A DNA stretch of 64,000 nt from Blastococcus fimeti. Lineage in GTDB: Bacteria > Actinomycetota > Actinomycetes > Mycobacteriales > Geodermatophilaceae. The translations under genes were made by a program, and so were the position numbers. Shown piece after piece: positions 28,270-36,624 of the stretch. Below the pieces are notes generated by a model. It was not told the DNA's origin. It saw only the letters and a program-made list of their open reading frames with translations, and ran no database searches. The first letter of the stretch is position 1. Every line of letters begins with the position of its first letter. The DNA lies in assembly GCA_900102115.1 (NCBI GenBank), contig FNAW01000009.1:1-64000 (forward strand). Direction: 5' to 3'.

Positions 28270-28737
28270 GTGACGAGCCGACTGGACGAGCTGCCGGGCC
28301 GGCGCTGCTCGATCGCGGGCGCCCTCGACGTGGTCGGCGACCGCTGGGCGCTGCTCGTCGTCCGCGAGGTGGCGCTGGGCGCGCACCGGTTCAGCGAGAT
28401 CCGGCGCGGAACCGGCGCGCCCCGCGAGCAGCTGACCGCGCGGCTCAACGCGCTGGTCGACGCCGGCGTGCTGGAGCGGAAGCAGTACAGCGAGAGCCCG
28501 CCGCGCTGGGACTACCACCTGACGAAGGCCGGCCGGGACCTGTGGCCGGTGCTGCAGGCGCTCATGCAGTGGGGCGACCGATACGTCGCCGACGACCCGC
28601 CGGTCGAGCTCCGCCACGCGGGTCACCGGATCACGGCGTCCTGGGTGTGCGACGTCTGCGGCGAACGGATCGGCCGCGACACCGAGCGGCACGTACGCGA
28701 GCGGCACGAGCCCGCCGAGGGCCCGCTCCCCGGCTGA
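28270..28737 (+). CDS. HxlR-family regulator with C-terminal zinc-finger-like tail
   Basis: A 155-residue winged-helix regulator. The HxlR core (CSIAGALDVVGDRWALLVVREV; FSEIRRGTGAPREQLTARLNALVDAG) is intact. The key cysteine C13 near the N terminus is typical of redox- or electrophile-sensing members. After the core, residues 118-143 contain C-x2-C-x10-H-x4-H (WVCDVCGERI then HVRERH), which looks like a small zinc-binding tail. Start GTG 28270. It is divergent from the MFS-thioesterase operon and two matching operators lie between, so it probably represses that operon. Confidence 0.88.
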   Translation: MTSRLDELPGRRCSIAGALDVVGDRWALLVVREVALGAHRFSEIRRGTGAPREQLTARLNALVDAGVLERKQYSESPPRWDYHLTKAGRDLWPVLQALMQWGDRYVADDPPVELRHAGHRITASWVCDVCGERIGRDTERHVRERHEPAEGPLPG

Positions 28738-28743
28738 CGCCCG

Positions 28744-29673
28744 TCAGGCCGGCAGGACCTCGAGCGGGACGCCGGTCTCCTTCTCCGAGACCGCCCACAG
28801 GACGTCGATCTGCTTCTGCAGGTCGTACCGGCGCAGGATCGGCCGGCGCACCGGCGGCCCGTTAGAGCCGAACCGCGGCGCGTAGAGCTCCCCGCCGGCG
28901 GCGGCCGGGTCGGTGGCCGCCCGGAGCTGCGGCCGGGCGCCCTCCAGCGGCGTCATGCCCGAGCGCGCGGTCATCGCGTGGGCGATCGCTCCCACCCAGC
29001 CCCCGCCGCCCTCGCGCACCGTCCGCGCCTGCAGGTCGGTGTTCGACAGCCCCGGGTGCGCGATCAGCGAGGACGCCGCGACCCCGGCGCGCGCGAACCG
29101 CTGCTGGAGGCCGAGCCCGAAGTGGTAGTTGGCCATCTTGGCCCGGGCGTAGGAGCCCCAGGCCCGGTACTTCCGCGTCATGTGCGGATCGGCCGGATCG
29201 AGCGGACCGCCCATGAACCGAGCGGTGCTGGTCACCGTGACCACCCGTGCCGCGGGCGCGCGGAGCAGGGCGGGCAGCAGGTGCGCGGTGAAGGCCCAGT
29301 GCCCGAGGTGGTCGACGCCGAGCTGCATCTCGAACCCGTCGACCGTGGTGCGCTGCGGCATCGCCATCACGCCGGCGTTGTTCACCAGCAGGTCGATCCG
29401 CTCGTGCGCGGCCAGCACGGTGTCCGCCGCCGTCGACACCACCGACAGGTCGCCCAGGTCCAGCGGCACCACCTCCAGCGACGCCGCCGGGTACCGCTCC
29501 CGGATCCGCGCCGTGGCCGCCGTCGTCTTCTCCGGGTCCCGGGCGGCGACGACGACGTGCGCTCCGGCGCCGGCCAGCGCCAGCGCCGTCTGGAAGCCCA
29601 GGCCGCCGTTGGCGCCGGTCACCACCGCGGTGCGGCCGCTCAGGTCGGGGATGTCCTTCTCGGTCCAGGCCAC
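28744..29673 (-). CDS. SDR-family oxidoreductase (retinol dehydrogenase-like)
   Basis: A 309-residue short-chain dehydrogenase of the protochlorophyllide/retinol-dehydrogenase-like branch. The cofactor site is VVTGANGGLGFQTA, then NNAGVM, and the catalytic pair is in SYARAKMAN (Y-x3-K). The conserved HPGLSNTDL follows. Substrate unknown. Its stop is close to the stop of the convergent HxlR gene. The next gene on the same strand begins downstream of a serine hydrolase and may be read through with it. Confidence 0.86.
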   Translation of the reverse strand: MAWTEKDIPDLSGRTAVVTGANGGLGFQTALALAGAGAHVVVAARDPEKTTAATARIRERYPAASLEVVPLDLGDLSVVSTAADTVLAAHERIDLLVNNAGVMAMPQRTTVDGFEMQLGVDHLGHWAFTAHLLPALLRAPAARVVTVTSTARFMGGPLDPADPHMTRKYRAWGSYARAKMANYHFGLGLQQRFARAGVAASSLIAHPGLSNTDLQARTVREGGGGWVGAIAHAMTARSGMTPLEGARPQLRAATDPAAAGGELYAPRFGSNGPPVRRPILRRYDLQKQIDVLWAVSEKETGVPLEVLPA

Positions 29674-29692
29674 GGGCCGATCCTGCCGCAGC

Positions 29693-30247
29693 TCAGCGCA
29701 ACCGGCCGGTCGCCCGCAGCTCGACCGCGGTCAGCACCTCCCAGCGCACGGCGCTGCTGCCCGGCCGGACCACCCGCCAGTAGCGGGCGAAGGCCCTCCG
29801 ACTGGCGGGGTCGGTGGCCTTCACCCGGGTCTCGGAGCTCAGCTCCGTGCCGCCTCTGCTGGGGGTGAGCCGGAAGTCTATCGCCACCTTCACCCAGCCC
29901 GGCGTGGCCCAGGCCCGCAGCCGCCCGGCGTCCAGGGCCGGCCCGGGCTCGCCGCCGGACAGCCGCCAGGGCTGGAGCACGCCGCCGAACACCACCGACG
30001 ACGGCGGGTCCGAAGCGAGCAGCGGCACGGGCAGGGCGTCGAGGAAGGGCCGGTCGTGCAGCTCACCCAGCCCGCGCCCGGAGAGCACCACCGGCAGGAA
30101 CCGGGCCGCCGAGAGCACCAGCGTGACCGGCAGCCCGGAGAGCGTCACCCCGTGCAGCGAGTCCCAGACCAGGCCCGGCTCCGCGGCGATCCAGCGCGTC
30201 TGCCGGGTGACGTGGTCCGGCCGGGGGACGACGTCGTCGAGCTGCAC
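29693..30247 (-). CDS. Hypothetical SRPBCC-like protein
   Basis: A 184-residue soluble protein. Its ending, ETRVKATDPASRRAFARYW followed by RVVRPGSSAVRWEVLTAVE, is a recurring pattern in uncharacterised actinobacterial proteins with an SRPBCC/polyketide-cyclase-like fold. I cannot name a function. GTG 30247 is chosen because it falls four bases after the serine hydrolase stop, implying tight coupling; longer starts would overlap that gene. Confidence 0.6.
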   Translation of the reverse strand: MQLDDVVPRPDHVTRQTRWIAAEPGLVWDSLHGVTLSGLPVTLVLSAARFLPVVLSGRGLGELHDRPFLDALPVPLLASDPPSSVVFGGVLQPWRLSGGEPGPALDAGRLRAWATPGWVKVAIDFRLTPSRGGTELSSETRVKATDPASRRAFARYWRVVRPGSSAVRWEVLTAVELRATGRLR

Positions 30248-30251
30248 CGGC

Positions 30252-31520
30252 TCAGCCCAGCGCGGCGTAGACGGCGCGCACGTAGGCCTCGCTGCGCGGC
30301 GAGCCGAGGAGGCCACCACCCATCCTGTTCATCATGTAGCTGATCGTCAGCCGCCGGTCGAGGTCCAGGACGACCAGCGAGCCACCCCAGCCGCCCCAGA
30401 AGAAGGTCCGACCCTCGGGCACGTAGGGCACCACCGGCGAGCCGAGGCAGAAGCCGTTGCCCCACCGGAACGGGGCGCCCAGCACCAGATCCACGCCGTC
30501 GGCCTGTTGGTCGAACACCTTCTCGATCGTGGCCGGCGAGAGCAGGCGGACGCCGTCGGCCTCGCCTCCGAGGCTCAGCACCCGGAGCGCCTTCATCACG
30601 CCGCGGGCGTTGGAGTGCCCGTTGAGGGCGCCGAGGTCGGCGGCCCGCCACTCCGGGGAGTTCGCCGCGGCGGCCGAGGCCTTCGGTCCGGTGAAGGTCT
30701 TGACGCCGACCGAGTCCGGGTCCGGCGCCGGCCCGCCGCCGTCGGGCCGCGGCGGGGCGACGACGGGGGCGATCCGGGAGACCTCGGACTCGCGGGCGCC
30801 GATCTGGAAGTCCGCACCCAGCGGGTCGGCGATCCGGTCGGCGACGAACTTCTTGAACGTGGTGTTGGTGATCCGGCGGATGACCTCGCCGACCAGGTGG
30901 CCCTGGTTGTTGGCGTGGTAGCCCGACGCGGTCCCCGGCTCCCACCAGGGGCGCTGCTGCGCGAGCCGTTCGGTGGCCGAGGTCCAGTCGTACATGTCGC
31001 GGATGGAGAAGGGCCGCTCCCAGCCCGAGACGCCGGACGTGTGCGACAGCAGGTGACGGACCAGTACGTCCTTCTTGCCCTTGGCGGCGAACTCCGGCCA
31101 GTAGAGGGCGACCGGCGCATCGAGGTCCAGCTCGCCCCGGTCGACCAGCATCAGCGCCGAGAGCGCGAGCACGCACTTCGTCGTCGACCAGACGTTGACG
31201 ATGGTGTGCTCGGACCACTCCTGGGTGCGCTCGGCGTCGCGGTGCCCGCCCCAGAGGTCGACGACGGTCTCGCCGTCCCAGTCGACGGCGATCGACGCGC
31301 CGAGCTCCTCACCCGCGTCGAGCTGCTGGGCCAGCGCCTCGCGCACGCCGGCGAACCGCTCGTCGCACCGGCCGTGGACCTCGGCCAAGAGAGCCTCCTC
31401 GTCGACGGGTGGCCCCGTTGCCGCACCCGTCCGGCGATCAGACCACGAGCGCACCGGAGGGACAACGTGGGCGTGGCGCCGGCCCTGTGCCGGAAACGCC
31501 GCTAGCACGAGACGCTGCAC
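30252..31520 (-). CDS. Beta-lactamase-family serine hydrolase (esterase-like)
   Basis: A serine hydrolase of the class C beta-lactamase/EstB type, about 385-422 residues. The nucleophile motif S-x-x-K is S112-TT-K115 (WSTTKCVLAL), the Tyr motif is YHANNQGH, and the C terminus carries FFWGGWGGSLVVLDL in place of the KTG triad region. Such proteins usually act as esterases or lactonases rather than beta-lactamases. No signal peptide is visible, so it is probably cytoplasmic. The longest start is GTG 31520; the first ~40 residues are not family-like, so the true start may be further in. Confidence 0.83.
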   Translation of the reverse strand: MQRLVLAAFPAQGRRHAHVVPPVRSWSDRRTGAATGPPVDEEALLAEVHGRCDERFAGVREALAQQLDAGEELGASIAVDWDGETVVDLWGGHRDAERTQEWSEHTIVNVWSTTKCVLALSALMLVDRGELDLDAPVALYWPEFAAKGKKDVLVRHLLSHTSGVSGWERPFSIRDMYDWTSATERLAQQRPWWEPGTASGYHANNQGHLVGEVIRRITNTTFKKFVADRIADPLGADFQIGARESEVSRIAPVVAPPRPDGGGPAPDPDSVGVKTFTGPKASAAAANSPEWRAADLGALNGHSNARGVMKALRVLSLGGEADGVRLLSPATIEKVFDQQADGVDLVLGAPFRWGNGFCLGSPVVPYVPEGRTFFWGGWGGSLVVLDLDRRLTISYMMNRMGGGLLGSPRSEAYVRAVYAALG

Positions 31521-31579
31521 ACGTCACCCATTCGGGGCTGTTAGTTTCCTGTGACCATCGAGGTGGGTAGTAGGCGACC

Positions 31580-32092
31580 ATGTCCAACTCTGCTTCGAAC
31601 GCCTCTTCCCACGAGGGAGACCGTCGACACGACCGTCGGGCCAACCCCATGGGTGCCTACGTGGCCACCGCGGGTGTCCTCGTCTTCCTGATCAGCGTCT
31701 TCCTCGACTGGGTGTCCACCCAGGACGACTCGGTGACCGGGAGCGGTTACGAGACCGACACCTCGATCCCGCTCGTCGCCTACCTGGGCCTCGGCCTGGC
31801 CGCGGCGCTGCTCTACGCCCTCAACCGGGCGCGCGGTCGCCAGCACCGTGGCCTCTCGCTGACCACGATGGCTGCCGGTGTCGCTGCCACCCTGCTCGCG
31901 CTGAGCTACGTCATCGACGCCCCGGGTGCCCTCGAGCGCGGCGGTGACTACTCCGCCGAGATCGGCACCTGGATCGGCCTCATCGGTGGCCTCGTCTGGA
32001 CCGTCGGCGCCTTCCTGCTCGCCAAGGAGCCCGAGGGTGACGACGACTGGCACGGCGCCGAGCGCGTCGACACCGGGCGTAACGCTCACTGA
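31580..32092 (+). CDS. Hypothetical four-helix membrane protein
   Basis: A 170-residue protein with a polar N terminus of about 25 residues and four TM helices (MGAYVATAGVLVFLISVFL; IPLVAYLGLGLAAALLYAL; LTTMAAGVAATLLALSYVI; WIGLIGGLVWTVGAFLLAK). The region between helices 1 and 2 (DWVSTQDDSVTGSGYETDT) is acidic and probably outside. I do not recognise the family. It has its own promoter region and is followed by a strong terminator. Confidence 0.65.
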   Translation: MSNSASNASSHEGDRRHDRRANPMGAYVATAGVLVFLISVFLDWVSTQDDSVTGSGYETDTSIPLVAYLGLGLAAALLYALNRARGRQHRGLSLTTMAAGVAATLLALSYVIDAPGALERGGDYSAEIGTWIGLIGGLVWTVGAFLLAKEPEGDDDWHGAERVDTGRNAH

Positions 32093-32130
32093 TCGACCCT
32101 CGGGTGCGCACCGCACCTGACGCGTGAACG

Positions 32131-32178
32131 CGAACGGGTGTCCGCCCGGAGCTCCGGCTCCGGGTGGGCACCCGTTCG
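32131..32178. terminator. Strong bidirectional stem-loop terminator
   Basis: CGAACGGGTG continuing to 32151 pairs with the complementary stretch 32158-32178 ending CACCCGTTCG; the stem is about 20 bp with one bulge/mismatch and a 6-base loop. It separates the convergent membrane-protein and GGDEF genes. Confidence 0.85.
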
Positions 32179-32206
32179 TCGTACGCGGGCCCCTGCCCGC
32201 CGGGGG

Positions 32207-33100
32207 TCAGTCGCGGGGCAGCCGACGGCGGTGGTGGCTCTTCGCCCCGTACATCGCGAGGTCGGCGCGGGCGATCACCTCGTCGGGCGTCTCCCCCGCG
32301 TGTCCGACGGCCACGCCCACGCTGACGCCCACCGGCTGGTCGGGCAGCCCCCCGAACGGGGCGAGCACGGTGGCCGCCACCCGCTGGGCCAGCGCCACCA
32401 TGGTGGGTTCGTCGGACCCCGGCCGGAGCAGGACGAACTCGTCGCCGCCGAAGCGGGCCACCACATCGCCGGGCGCCGACAGCTCCACCAGCCGCCGGGC
32501 CACCTCGGCGAGCACGCGGTCCCCCACCTGGTGCCCGTACTCGTCGTTGACCTGCTTGAACCGGTCGAGGTCGCAGAACAGCACGCCGACGTCGGGGCCG
32601 CCCGCGACGTCGAGATGCCGGTGCAGCGCGTCGAACAGCGCGGCCCGGTTCGGGATGCCGGTGAGCAGGTCGGTCTGCGCCCGGTGGTGCAGCCGCTCCT
32701 CGCGCTGCCGGTCCGCGGTCACGTCGATGCCCACGGTGGCGACGGCGAACGGCCGGCCGGCGTCGTCGGTGAGCACGGTGTTGCGCATCGCCACCCGGCG
32801 CCGGACGCCCTCCCCGGTGAGCCAGTCGGCCTCCTGCGGGTGCGCCCGGCCGGTCTCCACCGCCCGGGCGATGGCGTCCTGCGCCAGCTCGACGTGCTCC
32901 GGGACGACGTAGACCTCCCAGAACCGCTGCCCGAGCAGCCGCTCGGGGCTCCGCCCGGTGAACCGCTGCAGGGCCGGGTTGGCGAAGAGGATGCGGCAGT
33001 CCGCGCCGATGATGCAGACCAGCGCCTCGGTCGCGTCGATGAACGCGGTCACCAGCGCCATGGCGCCGGCGCCCGCCGTCTCGAGGTCCCGCCCGGTCAC
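32207..33100 (-). CDS. PAS-GGDEF diguanylate cyclase
   Basis: A protein of about 285-297 residues. An N-terminal PAS domain (AFIDATEALVCIIGADCRILFANPALQRF, of which FANPALQRF is the signature) senses an unknown signal, and a GGDEF domain follows (LTGIPNRAALFD; CDLDRFKQVNDEYGH; RFGGDEFVLL), intact at the active site. It should make cyclic di-GMP. The stretch upstream of the GGDEF motif lacks an obvious RxxD inhibitory site. No TM helix, so cytoplasmic. GTG 33100 and ATG 33061 are both possible starts. A second GGDEF gene is at 42114. Confidence 0.85.
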   Translation of the reverse strand: MTGRDLETAGAGAMALVTAFIDATEALVCIIGADCRILFANPALQRFTGRSPERLLGQRFWEVYVVPEHVELAQDAIARAVETGRAHPQEADWLTGEGVRRRVAMRNTVLTDDAGRPFAVATVGIDVTADRQREERLHHRAQTDLLTGIPNRAALFDALHRHLDVAGGPDVGVLFCDLDRFKQVNDEYGHQVGDRVLAEVARRLVELSAPGDVVARFGGDEFVLLRPGSDEPTMVALAQRVAATVLAPFGGLPDQPVGVSVGVAVGHAGETPDEVIARADLAMYGAKSHHRRRLPRD

Positions 33101-33168
33101 CGGCAGGGGATTCCCCGTCCCGCCCCACCCGACACCCGGTTGCGGAACCAGCGCGTGCGAGCGGCCGC

Positions 33169-35010
33169 TCAGCCGGCCAGGACGGCGTCCCGCTGGGCGA
33201 GGCCGGCCAGCCGGGCGTACCGGCCGCCGAGGGTCAGGAGCTCCTCGTGCGTGCCCTGCTCGACGACCCGCCCGGCGTCGAGGACGACGATCCGGTCCGC
33301 GTCGCGCACGGTGGAGAGCCGGTGGGCGATGGTGATGGTGGTGCGGCCACGGCTGGCCTCGTCTAGCGCCGCCTGCACCGCCCGCTCGGTCGCGTTGTCC
33401 AGCGCGCTGGTGGCCTCGTCGAGCACGAGCACCGCCGGGTCGCGCAGGAGCGTGCGGGCGATCGCCAGGCGCTGCTTCTCGCCACCGGAGAACCGGTGGC
33501 CCCGCGCGCCGACCACCGTGTCGTAGCCGTCGGGCAGCGCCGCGATGACGTCGTGCACCTGGGCCCGCCGCGCGGCGGCGACCATCTCGTCGTCCGTGGC
33601 GTCGGGCTTGGCGTGCCGCAGGTTCTCCCGCACCGTGCCGTGCAGCAGGTAGGTCTCCTGGGAGACGACGCCGACGATCCGCGCGAGGTCGCCCAGCGCC
33701 AGGTCGCGGACGTCGACGCCGTCGATCAGCACCCGGCCGGCCGTCGGGTCGTTGAGGCGGGCGACCAGCGAGGCGAGCGTGCTCTTGCCCGAGCCGGTCT
33801 CCCCGACCAGGGCCAGGGTCGAGCCGGCCGGCACCTCGAGGTCGACGTCGCTCAGCGCGGGACGGACGGCGTCGGGGTAGCGGAAGCCCACCCGCTCGAA
33901 CCGGACCTCGCCGCGCACCGCGGCCGGGTCGACGGCCACCGGGTGCGCCGGCTCGTCGATGTCGACCGGCAGGTCCAGGTACTCGAAGACCCGGCTGAAC
34001 AGCGCCATGGAGGCGGTGAGCGAGACGCCGATGTCGAGCAGTTGCATGAGCGGGCGGAACAGCGCGCCCTGCAGGGTGGTGAACGCGACCAGGGTGCCGA
34101 TGGTCATGCCGCCCGACGTCGCGGGCAGGCCGGCGGCCAGGTAGATCAGTGCGGGGATGCCGGCGAAGACGATGCTCATGGTCGCCATCCGCCACCGGCC
34201 GGCCAGTTGCGAGCGGACCTCGAGGTCGACGAGGAACGCCGACGTGCCGGCGAAGCGCTGCGACTGGGCGGGGCCGGCGCCGAGGGTCTTGCCCAGCAGG
34301 ACACCGCTGACCGAGAGCCCCTCCTCCACCTGCGAGTGCAGATCGGCGAGGTGGCGCTGACGCTGGGCCGTGATCGCCCGGCGCATGTGCGCGACCCGGC
34401 GGGTGAGCCAGACCGCCGGCGGCAGCACCACGAGCGACAGCAGGGACAGCCGCCAGCTCAGCACCGCCATGGCGACGGCGGTGCCGATCACCGTGGTGGC
34501 GCTCGAGGCGAAGGACGTCGCGGTCGAGGTGACGACGGACTGCATGCCGCCGATGTCGTTCATCAGCCGCGACTGCACCTCACCGCCCTTGGTGCGGGTG
34601 AAGAAGCCCAGCGACTGGCGCTGCAGGTGGGTGAAGACCGCCGTCCGCAGGCCGTGCATGACCCGCTGGCCGACGGTGGTGGACAGCCAGGTCTGGACGA
34701 CGCCGAAGACCGCTGTGAGCACCGTGACGGCGAGCATGCCGCCGACCGCCCACAGCAGCAGCGGGACGTCCTGCGCGGGGATGGCCTCGTCGATGACCAG
34801 CCGGATCAGGAACGGCGTGGCCAGCGCGACGACGGAGGACGCGACGATCAGGCCCGTCACGACGCCGAGCTGGGCGCGATAGGGGCGGAAGAGCGCTGCG
34901 ACCCGGCTCCAGCGGACCGGGGAGCGCTCGAGCTGGGCACGGTCGGCGGGGTCGGGCCTGCGGCCCGGAGAGCCGCCGCCGGGGCCGCCGCCCCGGCCGC
35001 CCATGGTCAT
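33169..35010 (-). CDS. ABC exporter, fused permease-ATPase half-transporter
   Basis: A 613-residue half-transporter acting as a dimer. Six TM helices lie in residues 45-330 (starting YRAQLGVVTGLIVASSVVAL), followed by an ATPase with Walker A GETGSGKSTL, signature FSGGEKQRLAIART and Walker B VLVLDEATSALD. The N-terminal 35 residues are glycine- and proline-rich. ATG 35010 is used; ATG 35004 is also in frame. It is divergent from a MarR regulator with inverted repeats between, so it is probably a drug-efflux pump under MarR control. Confidence 0.9.
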   Translation of the reverse strand: MTMGGRGGGPGGGSPGRRPDPADRAQLERSPVRWSRVAALFRPYRAQLGVVTGLIVASSVVALATPFLIRLVIDEAIPAQDVPLLLWAVGGMLAVTVLTAVFGVVQTWLSTTVGQRVMHGLRTAVFTHLQRQSLGFFTRTKGGEVQSRLMNDIGGMQSVVTSTATSFASSATTVIGTAVAMAVLSWRLSLLSLVVLPPAVWLTRRVAHMRRAITAQRQRHLADLHSQVEEGLSVSGVLLGKTLGAGPAQSQRFAGTSAFLVDLEVRSQLAGRWRMATMSIVFAGIPALIYLAAGLPATSGGMTIGTLVAFTTLQGALFRPLMQLLDIGVSLTASMALFSRVFEYLDLPVDIDEPAHPVAVDPAAVRGEVRFERVGFRYPDAVRPALSDVDLEVPAGSTLALVGETGSGKSTLASLVARLNDPTAGRVLIDGVDVRDLALGDLARIVGVVSQETYLLHGTVRENLRHAKPDATDDEMVAAARRAQVHDVIAALPDGYDTVVGARGHRFSGGEKQRLAIARTLLRDPAVLVLDEATSALDNATERAVQAALDEASRGRTTITIAHRLSTVRDADRIVVLDAGRVVEQGTHEELLTLGGRYARLAGLAQRDAVLAG

Positions 35011-35040
35011 GTCGGTGATACCGCACCTCCTGTGTGATGC

Positions 35041-35066
35041 TGAGGTTACCTCATGGTCCGGTAACC
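35041..35066. promoter_or_regulatory. MarR-type operator between the ABC exporter and marR-like gene
   Basis: TGAGGT-t-ACCTCA (35041-35053) is a perfect 6-1-6 palindrome, and its core GGTTACC recurs inverted as GGTAACC at 35060-35066. The site lies about 31 bases from one start and 26 from the other, suitable for repressing both genes. Confidence 0.65.
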
Positions 35067-35091
35067 ACCGCGTCTCCGCTAGTGTTCCCCC

Positions 35092-35508
35092 GTGGGCGAC
35101 GAACCGACCGGCGAGCTGGGCGAGCTGCTCATGCGGGTGGCCCGTACCCAGCGCCGCCGTTGGCGCGAGGCGCTGGCCCCGTGGGACCTCTCCCCGCACC
35201 AGGCCCGCGCACTCCGGGTGGTGAGCGAGCGGGACGGCGTCCGGTTGTCGGACCTGGCCGAGGCGCTGCACATCGCCCCGCGCTCGGCGACCGAGGTGGC
35301 CGACGGGCTCCAGGAGCGGGGCCTCGTGGAGCGCACCCCCGATCCCGGTGACCGCCGCGCGGTGCTGCTCCGCCCGACGGACGAGGGCCGCCGGGTCCGC
35401 GCCGAGGTCGGCCGCGCCCGTGCCGCGGACAACGAGGAGCTGCTCGCCCGCCTGTCCCCCGACGACCGCGCCACCCTCACCCGGCTGCTGACCGCGCTCC
35501 TCGACTGA
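35092..35508 (+). CDS. MarR-family transcriptional regulator
   Basis: A 138-residue winged-helix dimer. The recognition helix region LSDLAEALHIAPRSATEVADGL and the wing DPGDRRAVLLRPTDEGR (with the conserved D-x-R-DRR salt-bridge motif) are clear. Start GTG 35092. It diverges from the ABC exporter and likely represses it through the palindromes at 35041-35066. There are no cysteines to suggest redox sensing, so a small-molecule ligand is more likely. Confidence 0.9.
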   Translation: MGDEPTGELGELLMRVARTQRRRWREALAPWDLSPHQARALRVVSERDGVRLSDLAEALHIAPRSATEVADGLQERGLVERTPDPGDRRAVLLRPTDEGRRVRAEVGRARAADNEELLARLSPDDRATLTRLLTALLD

Positions 35509-35535
35509 CGGCCGCCCCGGCGGCAGGATGCCGCC

Positions 35536-36624
35536 GTGGACCTGACCCGGCGCGAGGTGCTCGCCTTCCGGACGCGTGCCCAGCAGCTGGGCCGGGCAGC
35601 CGGCACCCTGGCCGACACCGCCGTCCTGGACCTGGGCGTGCAGGACACCGGTACCGACGGCGCGGCCTGGGCGCTGGCGGTCCGCGGCGTGCCCGACGTC
35701 CCGGCGGACGAGGTCGTCCTCGCGTGGACGCTGCGCGGCGCTCCGCACCTGTACCGGCGGGCCGACCTGCCCGCCGTCGCCGCGGCCACCGCGCCGTTCT
35801 CCGAGGCCGACGCCGGCAAGCGCATCTTCGACGCCGCCCGCGCGCTCCGGGCCGCCGGCATCCCGGTGCTCGAGGGGCTGGACACGATCGCGGCGCGGAT
35901 GCGCGAGATCGTCACGGCTCCGACGGTCAAGGGCGAGATGTCCAGCCGGCTGACCGCCGTCCTGGACGAGCCGTACCTGCGCGACTGCGTGCCGTGCGGC
36001 GCGATCCACGCCTACGAGCAGCCGTTCCGGCTCGCCGCGCTGCGGGCCGGACTCGAGCTGGAGCCCGGCACCTCTCCGCCCGTGCTGCGGCCGGTTCCGG
36101 GCTTCGCTCCGGTCGAGGAGCCCCCTGCCCGGCTCGACGTCGTCCGCGGGTACCTGCGGCTGCTCGGGCCGGCCACCCCCGCGCACGTGGCCGGGTACCT
36201 CGACGCCCCGCTGAAGGACGTGAAGGCGCGCTGGCCCGCCGACGCGGTGGAGGTGACGGTCGAGGGGGAGCGCCGCTGGATGCTCGCCGAGGACGCCGAC
36301 CAGGCGGCCGGCGCGACCGCGGAGGGCGCCGTCCTGCTCGGCAGCCACGATCTCTTCCTGCAGGCCCGGGACCGCGCCACGATCGTGCCGGACCAGAGGG
36401 CCGCCAAGGAGCTGTGGCGCACCATCGGCCGCCCCGGCGCGGTGCTGGCCGACGGCGACGTCGTCGGCACGTGGCGGGCACGGAAGGCGGGGAAGGCGCT
36501 GGACCTCGCGGTCGAGCCGTTCGGCCCGGTCCCGCCCGCCCTGCGCGCCGCCGTCGAGGAGCAGGCCGAGCGGCTGGCCACGTTCCGCGGGCTGGCGCTG
36601 CGCGCCGTCGCGATCAGCGCCTGA
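35536..36624 (+). CDS. Winged-helix protein of the AlkZ/HTH_42 family
   Basis: A 362-residue protein matching the HTH_42 (YcaQ/AlkZ-like) family of DNA glycosylase relatives. The N terminus LTRREVLAFRTRAQQL is typical, and Q36-D37 in LGVQDTG lies where AlkZ enzymes have their catalytic Q-x-Q/Q-x-D pair; the spacing differs slightly, so glycosylase activity is not certain. The C-terminal part contains LLGSHDLFLQARDR and WRTIGRPGAVLADG, characteristic of the family. Start GTG 35536. Its last 11 bases overlap the convergent MmyB-like gene. Confidence 0.75.
   Translation: MDLTRREVLAFRTRAQQLGRAAGTLADTAVLDLGVQDTGTDGAAWALAVRGVPDVPADEVVLAWTLRGAPHLYRRADLPAVAAATAPFSEADAGKRIFDAARALRAAGIPVLEGLDTIAARMREIVTAPTVKGEMSSRLTAVLDEPYLRDCVPCGAIHAYEQPFRLAALRAGLELEPGTSPPVLRPVPGFAPVEEPPARLDVVRGYLRLLGPATPAHVAGYLDAPLKDVKARWPADAVEVTVEGERRWMLAEDADQAAGATAEGAVLLGSHDLFLQARDRATIVPDQRAAKELWRTIGRPGAVLADGDVVGTWRARKAGKALDLAVEPFGPVPPALRAAVEEQAERLATFRGLALRAVAISA

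Noticed and set aside
30252..31520. Beta-lactamase resistance gene
   Set aside because: No signal peptide and no KTG triad; the sequence fits esterase-like members of the family better.
33169..36348. A very long leftward frame extending the ABC exporter upstream to 36348
   Set aside because: The extension is antisense to the MarR and AlkZ-like genes and reads as low-complexity Gly/Arg; the exporter starts at 35010.
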